NCBI GenBank assembly: GCA_040414865.1
Contig: JBEDUR010000051.1
Span: 1-64,000 of the forward strand
Direction of reading: 5' to 3'
From: Palsa-461 sp040414865
GTDB taxonomy: Bacteria; Actinomycetota; Acidimicrobiia; Acidimicrobiales; RAAP-2
Length of the DNA: 64,000 nucleotides
Made by a program: the position numbers and the translations under genes. This document shows positions 15,670-22,894 of this stretch, in pieces (positions within the stretch are counted from its first letter, which is position 1; the number at the start of each line of letters is the position of its first letter). The notes under the pieces were generated by a model. It ran no database searches, had not been told where the DNA came from, and saw only the letters and a program-made list of their open reading frames with translations.

Positions 15670-16743
15670 GTGCCGGCCAGTTTCGCTGAGTTGGGGGGGT
15701 GGCCAGGGATCCTCGCCCGCCTGGTCGCCGGCGATTCGTTGGACGCCGAGGAGGCCGAGACCGTCCTGGCCGAGGTCCTCGAGGGCGAGGCCACTGAGGC
15801 CCAGGTCGCCGCGTTCGCGGTCGCGCTCCGGGCCAAGGGCGAGACCGTGGCGGAGATGCACGGGTTCGTGCGAGCGATGCTCGCCCACGCCGAGCCGCTG
15901 GCGATCGAGGGGGAGCTGCTCGATGTCGTCGGCACCGGAGGCGACCGTCTGGGAAGCATCAACGTCTCGACGTTGGCCGCATTGATCGCCGCCGGCGCCG
16001 GGGTTCGGGTCTGCAAGCACGGGAACCGGGCCGCCTCCTCCTCGGTCGGCACCGCCGATGTCCTCGAGGCTCTCGGGGTGGTACCCGACCTCGGGCCGGC
16101 AGGGGTGGCCGGCTGCGTGGCCGAGGCCGGCATGGGCTTTTGCTTCGCGCCACGCTTCCACCCAGGCTTCCGCCACGTCGGCCCGGTCCGCCGCCAGCTG
16201 GGAGTGCCCACCGTGTTCAACTTCCTGGGACCCCTGGCGAACCCGGCCCGGGTCCGCCACCAGCTGGTGGGGGTGAGCGACCCGAAGATGGCCGAGCGGA
16301 TGGCCGGGGTGCTGGGCGAGACGGGCAGCCGTCGAGCCATGGTGCTCTTCGCCGACGACGGGCTGGACGAGCTGAGCGTCACCTCGCCCTCGACGGTCAT
16401 CGAAGTGCAGGGGGACGGAAGCAACTATGAGCTGCGCACGTGGCGTCTTGACGCCGTCGACCTCGGGCTGCCCCGCGCCACGATGACCGAACTCTCCGGG
16501 GGCGATGCCGCCTTCAACGCCGCCGCGATCACGGCGGTGCTGGAGGGCAAGAGTGGCGCCCACCGCGACATCGGGGTTCTGAATGCGGCCGCCGCCCTCG
16601 TCGTCTTCGGCCGGGTGACGGATCTCGCCGGCGGCCTCGAGCTGGCTTCTGACTCGATCGACTCTGGCCGAGCGGGCGAGGTCCTCGAGCGTCTACGGTC
16701 CTGCTCGCAGCGGTCGGCGGCCGGGGAGACCAGCTCCTCCTGA
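15670..16743 (+). CDS. trpD: Anthranilate phosphoribosyltransferase
   Basis: A 357-residue protein whose GTG start immediately follows the TGA of the acyl-CoA dehydrogenase. The PRPP/Mg site 'DVVGTGGDRLGSINVSTLAA', 'CKHGNRAASSSVGTADVLEALG' and 'GPVRRQLGVPTVFNFLGPLANP' are all typical of TrpD. It transfers phosphoribose from PRPP to anthranilate in tryptophan synthesis. No other trp gene is nearby, so trpD is isolated from its pathway and linked to a fatty-acid oxidation gene. TrpD paralogues of other function (YbiB-like) lack the KHGNR motif, which is present here. Confidence 0.93.
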   Translation: MPASFAELGGWPGILARLVAGDSLDAEEAETVLAEVLEGEATEAQVAAFAVALRAKGETVAEMHGFVRAMLAHAEPLAIEGELLDVVGTGGDRLGSINVSTLAALIAAGAGVRVCKHGNRAASSSVGTADVLEALGVVPDLGPAGVAGCVAEAGMGFCFAPRFHPGFRHVGPVRRQLGVPTVFNFLGPLANPARVRHQLVGVSDPKMAERMAGVLGETGSRRAMVLFADDGLDELSVTSPSTVIEVQGDGSNYELRTWRLDAVDLGLPRATMTELSGGDAAFNAAAITAVLEGKSGAHRDIGVLNAAAALVVFGRVTDLAGGLELASDSIDSGRAGEVLERLRSCSQRSAAGETSSS

Positions 16744-16760
16744 GCTTTACCCTCGAGGGT

Positions 16761-16788
16761 TGTCGGCGGCTCCGCCCATCGGCCGACA
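16761..16788 (+). terminator. Hairpin downstream of trpD
   Basis: TGTCGGC (16761-16767) pairs with GCCGACA (16782-16788) around a 14-nt loop, about 17 bp after the trpD stop. A second TTGTCG/CGACAA hairpin follows near 16808-16831. Neither has a U-tract, as is common in high-GC actinobacteria, so termination is only a candidate function. Confidence 0.4.
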
Positions 16789-16962
16789 GCCCCATTCCTC
16801 GGTGGGGTTGTCGGGGAGCCGGGGCGACAAGTGTGGGCACCCACGGGTAATCGACCAGCGCACGGTGCGGCTTGCCGGTGAACTCGGGGTGGTGCCTGGG
16901 CGATCGAGGTCCACGACTCAAAACCGTTCCTCACGCCTCCCCGGTGTACGCGTCAGGGTCTC

Positions 16963-16992
16963 TTGACAATCGGTGGGATGTCAGGCTACCTT
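16963..16992 (+). promoter_or_regulatory. Promoter of the HTH / double Clp_N operon
   Basis: TTGACA (16963-16968) is followed after 18 nt by TACCTT (16987-16992). ATG 16999 begins 6 nt later, so the predicted transcription start coincides with the start codon and the mRNA should be leaderless. It is the only consensus -35 (TTGACA) in this part of the window. Confidence 0.6.
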
Positions 16993-16998
16993 GACGTT

Positions 16999-17247
16999 AT
17001 GACTCCACCCGGGTCGAGCAAAGCACCCGAGCTGGCCGGACAACTGGGGAGCAAGGACCCGGAGGTGGGCCTCCGGGCAGTGGCCGCGCTGAGAGGACTC
17101 CTCGAGCAGATCGAACGGCTCCACGTCGACAACGCTCGCGATCTGGGTTGGTCGTGGGCTGACATCGCCCGCAGCCTGGGGGTGAGCCGTCAGTCCGTCC
17201 ACGAGAAGCACGCCTCTCGTCGCAAGGCGATGGGGAAGGAGCCCTAG
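16999..17247 (+). CDS. Small helix-turn-helix protein
   Basis: An 82-residue protein from ATG 16999 (MTPPGSSKAPEL). The C-terminal half, 'LGWSWADIARSLGVSRQSVHEK' (partly quoted), is a clear HTH in which GVSRQSVHEK forms the recognition helix; residues 20-50 form a helix with ALRGLLEQIERLHV. Its stop is directly followed by the start of the double Clp_N protein, so the pair is a two-gene operon. Similar HTH genes precede clpC2-type genes in mycobacteria, where the pair is autoregulated. By analogy this protein may repress its own operon; that is inference. Confidence 0.75.
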   Translation: MTPPGSSKAPELAGQLGSKDPEVGLRAVAALRGLLEQIERLHVDNARDLGWSWADIARSLGVSRQSVHEKHASRRKAMGKEP

Positions 17248-18093
17248 ATGTTCGAACGCTTCACCGATCGGGCCAGGACGGTGCTCGTCGAAGCTCAACA
17301 CGAAGCAGTCGAGACTGGCCTGGAATTCATCGACACAGAACACCTCCTCATCGGCATGCTTCGAGAGGGCCATGGCGTGGCTGCTGTTGCTCTGAATGAC
17401 CATGGGGTTGCTCTTGAGGCAGTAAGGGAGAAGGTGGCCGCGGTCCACGGCCAGGACGGAGGCGATCGTGCGGCCGCGCTGGCCACGCTCGGCATTGACC
17501 TCGACGCGGTGCGTTCAGCCGTTGAGGCGGCCTTTGGAGAGGGAGCACTGTCCGACCTGTCCACGGACTTCGTCGGTTCGGCCGGAACGCTGCGCCGCCC
17601 GAAGTTGACCCCTCGGACGAAGAAGGCTTTGCAGCTCGCGCTTGGTGAGATGCGGCAACTCGGGCACTCCTACATCGGGACCGAGCACCTCCTATTGGGC
17701 CTCCTCGGCGAGGGCACAGGCATGGCCGCCCAGGTCCTTGTCCACCTTGGGGTCGACCTCGGGGCACTGCGACAGAGGGTCTACGAACTCATCGACGTCA
17801 TATCCTCGGGCCAGATAACCCAGGGGGCAGACTTCCTGCAGCGACGCAGCCGCATTCTTGATCGCGGCAGCACCGTCATCTGTTCGTTCTGTGGACGGCA
17901 AGGCACGGACTCGGTCCGCGTGATCGTAGGACAGCGCGGTGCATTCATTTGCGAGAACTGCCTCTATGCCTGGACAGCCGCCCTCGGCTCGTCCGGCCTC
18001 GGTGGAGAGACGAGGGAGGTCGATCAAGCTGGTCCTGGATCGGACGGAGATGACGGTGAGGGTTCGCATGCGTCGAGCGCACCCGACACGTGA
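17248..18093 (+). CDS. ClpC2-like adaptor: two Clp N-domains plus a ClpX-type zinc finger, no ATPase
   Basis: A 281-residue protein with three parts. Residues 1-100 (FERFTDRARTVLVEAQHEA, 'FIDTEHLLIGML') and 118-185 ('KLTPRTKKALQLALGEMRQL', 'SYIGTEHLLLGLLGE') are two Clp_N repeats as in ClpC. Residues 212-238 hold Cys212, Cys215, Cys235 and Cys238 (CSFCGRQG ... FICENC), the C4 zinc finger of ClpX. There is no Walker motif, so it cannot unfold proteins itself. Mycobacterial ClpC2 has the double Clp_N arrangement and binds ClpC1-targeting ligands as a decoy or adaptor. The added ClpX-type finger may dock to ClpX or its adaptors. The C-terminal tail is acidic and disordered. Confidence 0.85.
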   Translation: MFERFTDRARTVLVEAQHEAVETGLEFIDTEHLLIGMLREGHGVAAVALNDHGVALEAVREKVAAVHGQDGGDRAAALATLGIDLDAVRSAVEAAFGEGALSDLSTDFVGSAGTLRRPKLTPRTKKALQLALGEMRQLGHSYIGTEHLLLGLLGEGTGMAAQVLVHLGVDLGALRQRVYELIDVISSGQITQGADFLQRRSRILDRGSTVICSFCGRQGTDSVRVIVGQRGAFICENCLYAWTAALGSSGLGGETREVDQAGPGSDGDDGEGSHASSAPDT

Positions 18094-18187
18094 TCCCCTT
18101 GTCCGGACGCTGGTTGTGAAGCAGTCCGGCTCGGGGTGATCAGTTCCGCGCCGGCCGGCACCACGCGTTGATGGGGCTGACCATCGC

Positions 18188-18464
18188 TTACGGACAGGGT
18201 GACACTCGGCGGCACTCGTTCGAGTCGCAAAGGCCGAGGTACCGGGGCCGCTGACCCTTCGCTCGAACAACCGCCCGCACGCGACGCACCGCGGCATCGA
18301 GTACCGCTTCGGGCAGCCCCACCCCGGGTGGCCCTCCTCGCCGCAGATGTTGCCCTTCGTGCGAAAGGGAGGATTCGGCGTCAGCTCTGGTGCCCCGAAC
18401 GCCGGAGCTGAGGCGTTATCGAGCAGATCGATCGACTGATCGCTGTTCCATGAGGAGGCCATGT
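18188..18464 (-). pseudogene. Possible zinc-ribbon gene remnant in the 18.1-18.5 kb gap
   Basis: On the minus strand from ATG 18464 a frame contains FRTKGNICGEEGHPGWGCPK followed by RYSMPRCVACGRLFERRVSG, with paired cysteines as in small zinc ribbons. The Cys-pair continuation (LGLCDSNECRRVSPCP, ending in a stop at 18188-18190) lies in a different frame, so a frameshift near 18240 would be needed. Alternatively the Cys pattern is chance. The rest of the 400-bp gap shows nothing recognisable except a TAAAAC box just before the next gene. Confidence 0.25.
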
Positions 18465-18496
18465 CCAGCGTGCCGGTTTCCGTTAAAACATGACCC

Positions 18497-19051
18497 ATGG
18501 GGACAGACGAACGACGGGTCATTTCGCTCCATCTCAACCACCCCTACGAGATGTTTGAGATGCCCCAGGTGGACCTATTCTCCGAATACCGGAACTTCCT
18601 CACCGGTATCGACTACTGCATCAGCGAGTTGCGAAGCCGTCGAGAGAGGGCAGGTCCGATACTGCTCGACGTCTCCCTGCCAGACACCGAGGTGGACGCC
18701 GGGGTAGAGGAGCGGATCGGTCGGACGATGCGTCGGTACTGCGACCATCGGATCGTCTACAACCAGAGGGAGCAACGGGCCATCCGGTTGGATGGCGCCG
18801 CGTCGCTGTGGTTGGGGCTGCCCATCGCGGCCCTTGGGATGCTCGTCGTCATTCTCGGGGCCAAGGTGACCAATCCTTCGGACAATGGTGGTCTCCTGCT
18901 CAACACGGGCGGGTGGGTCCTCGCCTGGATCGGACTGTGGTTCCCGCTCGACTCGATACTCTTCACTCCGCTCGGTTACGGTCGAGAGAACCAAGTGCTG
19001 CGTCTCCTCCACGATGCCGAAGTGGTCGTACGCCCACGGCCGCGCACCTGA
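18497..19051 (+). CDS. Hypothetical membrane protein
   Basis: A 184-residue protein not recognised as a known family. The N-terminal 95 residues are soluble and charged (LHLNHPYEMFEMPQVDLFSE, 'LLDVSLPDTEVDAGVEERIG'). Two hydrophobic segments follow, about residues 103-122 (SLWLGLPIAALGMLVVILG) and 135-155 (GGWVLAWIGLWFPLDSILF), and the C-terminus is basic. The soluble part is thus anchored by a hairpin of two helices. ATG 18497 lies 7 nt after TAAAAC. No neighbour suggests a role. Confidence 0.6.
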   Translation: MGTDERRVISLHLNHPYEMFEMPQVDLFSEYRNFLTGIDYCISELRSRRERAGPILLDVSLPDTEVDAGVEERIGRTMRRYCDHRIVYNQREQRAIRLDGAASLWLGLPIAALGMLVVILGAKVTNPSDNGGLLLNTGGWVLAWIGLWFPLDSILFTPLGYGRENQVLRLLHDAEVVVRPRPRT

Positions 19052-19427
19052 CGAGCGGACTGTCCCAGAACACCGTTTCTGTCGAACTACTTCTGCCGTC
19101 CGCACCTACTGCCCCAGGAGGACTATCGCCATCACGTGCCCGACGGTTTCGTGGCCGGGGACGCCCGGCTGGCGGCTCTGCTCGGAGGCGACCAGGGCTA
19201 TGGGTGACCGACGACGGCTTGACGCGGCCGCTCGCGCCCCAGCACACCTGGCACGCGCGAGGGTGCACTGGCTTGACCTTGCCCTTGGGTGAACCTGCAC
19301 CGTGACCTCATCGGGCCGCCGACCCGATGACGAGGGAGATGGCCGTGGAGGAAATGCACACGGCAAGTTCTCACGGCGGTCGCGTCCTTCACCGAGAGCG
19401 CTCTGTCTCTATGACGAGCCCGGCCAG
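19052..19427 (+). other. Gap with possible gene fragments and a MerR-like promoter
   Basis: No intact gene is seen. One plus frame right after the preceding stop reads PFLSNYFCRPHLLPQEDYRH continuing HVPDGFVAGDARLAALLGGD to a stop near 19195; it looks like coding sequence but lacks a start and was not identified. TTGACC (19273-19278) begins a stretch TTGCCCTTGGGTGAACC with weak dyad symmetry and long spacing as in MerR-activated promoters. A 34-codon frame from ATG 19327 to 19431 follows. These may be the remains of a lost gene. Confidence 0.25.
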
Positions 19428-19441
19428 TTAGCGCCGGGCTC
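19416..19441 (-). terminator. Strong hairpin at the end of the methyltransferase/galactokinase operon
   Basis: GAGCCCGGC (19416-19424) and GCCGGGCTC (19433-19441) form a perfect 9-bp stem with an 8-nt loop, spanning the stop codon of the minus-strand methyltransferase. There is no U-tract. The position suits a U-independent terminator for the operon. Confidence 0.45.
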
Positions 19442-20321
19442 GCCGGGCCACCGCCAGAATCGAGAGGTAGCGCCGAACGACGGTGCCACCAAAGCGCTCG
19501 TCGACCAAGCGCCCCATGCCGGCCAGCAGGGCTCGACGGCCGCCTTCGGGCAATGCCAGGTACGGGGAGTAGGTGGCGAGCAGCCTGATCGCGGCCTCGC
19601 GCCCGTAGGGCTGGTCCCAGCGGTAGGTGCGCACCTCGGGTGGCTCGTAGAGGTCCCTGGCCGGAGAGGCACCGCCCTTGGGATCGGCCACTCCCCATAG
19701 TGTTCCGATGTCGCCGGACGCAGCGGCCATCCGGGCCCGAAACGACGCGGCCGACGGCGACGGCCCCTCGTCAACCATGTCCGGCGCGTACCGACGACGC
19801 AGATCGTCACTCAGCTCCTCGAGCTGTTGGAAGCTCCCGCCTCTCACCGTCCGGTTGGTGGCCAGGGCGAGGTACCCCCCGCTTCTGAGAACGTCGGCCG
19901 TCTTCTCCCACCGGACCGCCGGGTCGACCCAGTGGAAGGCCGTGGCCGAGAAGACGAGCTCGTACGGTTCGGGCTCGGGCGTCCACCCCTCGAAGGTGGA
20001 TACGTGCACCTGCAGGGGCAGGCCCGGCGCTTCTCGCCGGGCCACGGCGGCCATCTCGCGCCCGGGCTCCACCGCGTCGATCACCAAACCTCGGGCCAAG
20101 AGGTCGCGCGTGGCGATCCCGGTGCCACACCCGATCTCAAGGACGCGGGCTCCGGGGTCGAGGTGGGCGATCGCCGTCAGGTCGTCGAAGAGGGGCGGTG
20201 GATAGTGGGGACGGAGGTCGTCGTACTCCTCCGCCACGGTGTCGAAGAGCCGCCCGATGCCCGGCGGCAACGACGGCGACACCTCACCGGTGTGTCGGCC
20301 GTCGTCGGCCGGAGGGGTCAC
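19428..20321 (-). CDS. SAM-dependent class I methyltransferase
   Basis: A 297-residue protein. GTG 20321 is preferred because it overlaps the galactokinase stop by 4 nt (GTGA); ATG 20336 is the alternative. SAM motif I is VLEIGCGTGIATRDLLARG, and 'FSATAFHWVDPAVRWEKTADVLRSGG' (partly quoted) is a family-specific segment with AFHWVDP. The N-terminal 'LFDTVAEEYDDLRPHYP' matches the paralogues at 28.3 kb and 37.1 kb. The substrate is unknown. Whether cotranscription with galK has meaning is unclear. Confidence 0.85.
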   Translation of the reverse strand: MTPPADDGRHTGEVSPSLPPGIGRLFDTVAEEYDDLRPHYPPPLFDDLTAIAHLDPGARVLEIGCGTGIATRDLLARGLVIDAVEPGREMAAVARREAPGLPLQVHVSTFEGWTPEPEPYELVFSATAFHWVDPAVRWEKTADVLRSGGYLALATNRTVRGGSFQQLEELSDDLRRRYAPDMVDEGPSPSAASFRARMAAASGDIGTLWGVADPKGGASPARDLYEPPEVRTYRWDQPYGREAAIRLLATYSPYLALPEGGRRALLAGMGRLVDERFGGTVVRRYLSILAVARRARR

Positions 20322-21337
20322 AGCGGCACGACCCATGCTCCGGGGCTGGCCTCGAGCGGCCAGCTCCGGTGCTGTCCGCCCACATCGAGCGGGTCGCGGG
20401 AAAGAGCGACCACGCAGCCGCCGAATCCGGCCCCGGTCAGACGGGCGCCGAGGACGGCTGGCGCCGAGCACAGCCGCTCGACCAGCTGGTCGAGCACCGG
20501 TGTGGAGACCTCGAAGTCGTCCCGCAGGGACCGGTGGCTCTCGGTCATGAGCCGCCCGGCCGCGGCCAGGTCGCCCTCGGCGAACGCCCGGGCAAAGGCC
20601 CGCACCCGGGCGTCCTCGGTGATGACGTGGCGGGCGCGGCGACGCAGCAGCGGATCAGTGAGGCGCTCGACCTCCTCCGGCGACGCCTGGCCGAGTGGCC
20701 GGCCGAGGGCAGCGGCTGCCGCCTCGCACTCGGCCCGCCTCGTGGCGTACCCGGTGGTGTCGAGGCGGCGCGAGATCCCCGAGTCGACGATCGTGATGAC
20801 GGTGCCCGCTGGGACGGGCACCTGGGTCGTCGCCAACGTGTCGAAGTCGACGAGCATGGCTCGGCCGGCCTCGCCGGTCATCGAGGCGAGCGGGTCCATC
20901 AGTCCGACCGGGACTCCGCCGCTTGCCTCGGCCCGCTGACAGAGCCGGGCCACCTCCAGCGGTGCCGGCGGGGCTCCGAGAGCCAGCGCCAGGGCCACGC
21001 AGGATGCGGCGCTGGAGGACAGGCCGGCACCGACCGGGAGGTCGGAGCGGAGCCGGACCTGGCCGGCTCGGGCCGGCCCCACCTGGGCAACCAGCCGAGC
21101 GAAGAGCCGTGCCCAGGTCGGGAGCGCTCCCGACGGCCCGGCGAGCGGGATCTCCGCCTGGCCGGCCTCCAAGTCGGACTCGATCACGAGGGCCCCACCT
21201 TCGGCCGGCCGGTACTCGGCCACGACCCCGAGCTGGATCGCCATTGGCAGGGCCAGGCCGCCGTTGTAGTCGGTGTGGTCCCCGATCAGGTTGACCCGCC
21301 CCGGGGCGAAGGCCCGCCGGGGGATGTCGGCGCTCAC
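20318..21337 (-). CDS. galK: Galactokinase
   Basis: A 339-residue GHMP kinase starting at GTG 21337. The N-terminal galactokinase signature GRVNLIGDHTDYNGG is followed by the phosphate-binding loop LPVGAGLSSSAASCVALALA, 'GLMDPLASMTGEAG', and the C-terminal motif 'GARLTGAGFGGCVVAL'. It phosphorylates galactose at C1 using ATP, the first committed step of the Leloir pathway. Slightly shorter than E. coli GalK (382). No galT or galE is adjacent, so another C1-hydroxyl sugar is possible, though the signature favours galactose. Confidence 0.92.
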   Translation of the reverse strand: MSADIPRRAFAPGRVNLIGDHTDYNGGLALPMAIQLGVVAEYRPAEGGALVIESDLEAGQAEIPLAGPSGALPTWARLFARLVAQVGPARAGQVRLRSDLPVGAGLSSSAASCVALALALGAPPAPLEVARLCQRAEASGGVPVGLMDPLASMTGEAGRAMLVDFDTLATTQVPVPAGTVITIVDSGISRRLDTTGYATRRAECEAAAAALGRPLGQASPEEVERLTDPLLRRRARHVITEDARVRAFARAFAEGDLAAAGRLMTESHRSLRDDFEVSTPVLDQLVERLCSAPAVLGARLTGAGFGGCVVALSRDPLDVGGQHRSWPLEASPGAWVVPL

Positions 21338-21400
21338 CGCCCGAGCCTGGCACAGCGGTCCGGTTTGACCGGGCCGTCACCGGCCGACACGATCCATCTC

Positions 21401-22534
21401 ATGAGCGGACCGTTGCGTGGGATACGGGTGATCGAGCTCGGAGGCATCGGGCCGGTGCCCTACGGGTCCATGCTGCTGGCCGAGGCCGGCGCCGAGGTGC
21501 TCCGGATCACCCGTCCGGCACCACAGGGGCGGGGCGCCGGCGCGGATCTGCTGTTGCGCAGCCGGACCTCGATAGGCGTCGACCTCAAGTCGGCTGGGGG
21601 AGTGGAGCTGGTGCTCAGCTTGGTCGAGCAGTCCGACGCCGTGGTCGAGGGGTTCCGGCCCGGGGTGGCCGAGCGCATGGGTCTCGGGCCCGACCCGTGC
21701 TTCGAGCGCAACCCTGGCCTCGTCTACGGCCGCATGACGGGATGGGGCCAGGACGGACCGTGGTCCGGCGTGGCCGGCCACGACATCAACTACATCGCCA
21801 TCGCCGGCGCCCTGTGGCCGATCGGACGCGAGGGACAGCGCCCGGTCCCCCCGCTCAACCTCATCGGGGACTTCGGTGGTGGCGGCATGCTGCTGGCCTT
21901 CGGTGTGGCGTCGGCGCTGGTGGAGGTGGCTCGGTCGGGCCAAGGCCAGGTCGTCGACGCCGCCATGCTCGATGGCGCCGCGTCACTGTCGACCATGCTG
22001 CACTCCCTTCGTGCGCTCGGGGCGTGGCGCGACGAGCGCGGAGTGAATCTTCTTGACAGCGGTGCGCCCTTCTACGAGGTCTACGAGACGGCCGACGGCG
22101 GGTACTTCGCGGTGGGGGCGATCGAGCCCCAGTTCTACGCCGCGCTGGTCCAAGGTCTCGGCCTCGAGCTGTCGGACCTCCCGGCGCAGATGGACCGGAG
22201 CCAGTGGCCGGCCACGAAAGAGCGCTTCGCCGCCATTTTCTCGTCCAAGACCCGCGACGAGTGGTGCGAGGTGTTCGACGGCGTCGACGCGTGCGCCACC
22301 CCGGTGCTGTCCCCGGCCGAGGCACCGGTCCACCCGCACGCCGCGGCCCGGCACACCTTCCAGGAGGTCGGCGGGGTAGCCCAACCCTCCCCGGCGCCGC
22401 GGTTCGGCCGGAGCCCCGGGGAGACGACGATGGGGAGTTACGTCAGCGGGGACGAGGCCGACGCGGTGCTGGAGTCTTGGGGGCTCGAGCGCTCGGGGCT
22501 GGCGAAGCTCCGGGCGGACGGAGCGCTCGCCTGA
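21401..22534 (+). CDS. Alpha-methylacyl-CoA racemase-type family III CoA transferase
   Basis: A 377-residue protein starting at ATG 21401. 'LRGIRVIELGGIGPVPYGSM' is the family N-terminus. Residues expected for AMACR catalysis are present: His in 'SGVAGHDINYIAIAG', Asp in 'LIGDFGGGGMLLAFG', and Glu in 'FAVGAIEPQFYAALV'. It would epimerise 2-methylacyl-CoA so that beta-oxidation of branched lipids or sterol side chains can proceed; a CoA-transfer reaction cannot be excluded. Other acyl-CoA genes occur nearby (14.5 kb, 27.4 kb), consistent with lipid degradation. Confidence 0.88.
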   Translation: MSGPLRGIRVIELGGIGPVPYGSMLLAEAGAEVLRITRPAPQGRGAGADLLLRSRTSIGVDLKSAGGVELVLSLVEQSDAVVEGFRPGVAERMGLGPDPCFERNPGLVYGRMTGWGQDGPWSGVAGHDINYIAIAGALWPIGREGQRPVPPLNLIGDFGGGGMLLAFGVASALVEVARSGQGQVVDAAMLDGAASLSTMLHSLRALGAWRDERGVNLLDSGAPFYEVYETADGGYFAVGAIEPQFYAALVQGLGLELSDLPAQMDRSQWPATKERFAAIFSSKTRDEWCEVFDGVDACATPVLSPAEAPVHPHAAARHTFQEVGGVAQPSPAPRFGRSPGETTMGSYVSGDEADAVLESWGLERSGLAKLRADGALA

Positions 22535-22541
22535 GCGTCGC

Positions 22542-22778
22542 TCAGAGGTTGACCACCGGGCAGGTGACCGTCCGCGTGATCCCGTCGATCCGCTGGACCT
22601 GGCTCACCACCTTCCGTCCGACCTCGTCGATGGAATCGGCCTCGAGGATGCCGATCACGTCGTAGGGACCGGTCACGTTCTCGGCCGACACCACCCCGTC
22701 GATCCCGCGCACCAGCCGGGTGACATCAGCCGCCTTGCCGACGTCGGTTTGCACGAGCACATACGCCTGAACTGCCAT
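22542..22778 (-). CDS. Stand-alone Lrp/AsnC ligand-binding (RAM) domain protein
   Basis: A 78-residue protein with ATG 22778 behind a strong GGAGG. The whole chain is one beta-alpha-beta-beta-alpha-beta RAM domain: AYVLVQTDVGKAADVTRLV, 'GVVSAENVTGPYDVIGILEA' and 'VVSQVQRIDGITRTVTCPV'. It lacks the HTH of full-length Lrp/AsnC. Such stand-alone proteins form oligomers that bind amino acids, and may modulate full-length Lrp regulators. None is encoded in this window. Confidence 0.85.
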   Translation of the reverse strand: MAVQAYVLVQTDVGKAADVTRLVRGIDGVVSAENVTGPYDVIGILEADSIDEVGRKVVSQVQRIDGITRTVTCPVVNL

Positions 22779-22894
22779 GGGCGCCTCCTCGGGCCTGTGC
22801 GCGTTCACGTTAGTTCCCGCGTCCGCCTGACGGCTCGGGTTCTTTGCCTGGGGTTCATCGGTTTGCGGTCCCTGGCCACCTACTGTTGACCTCG

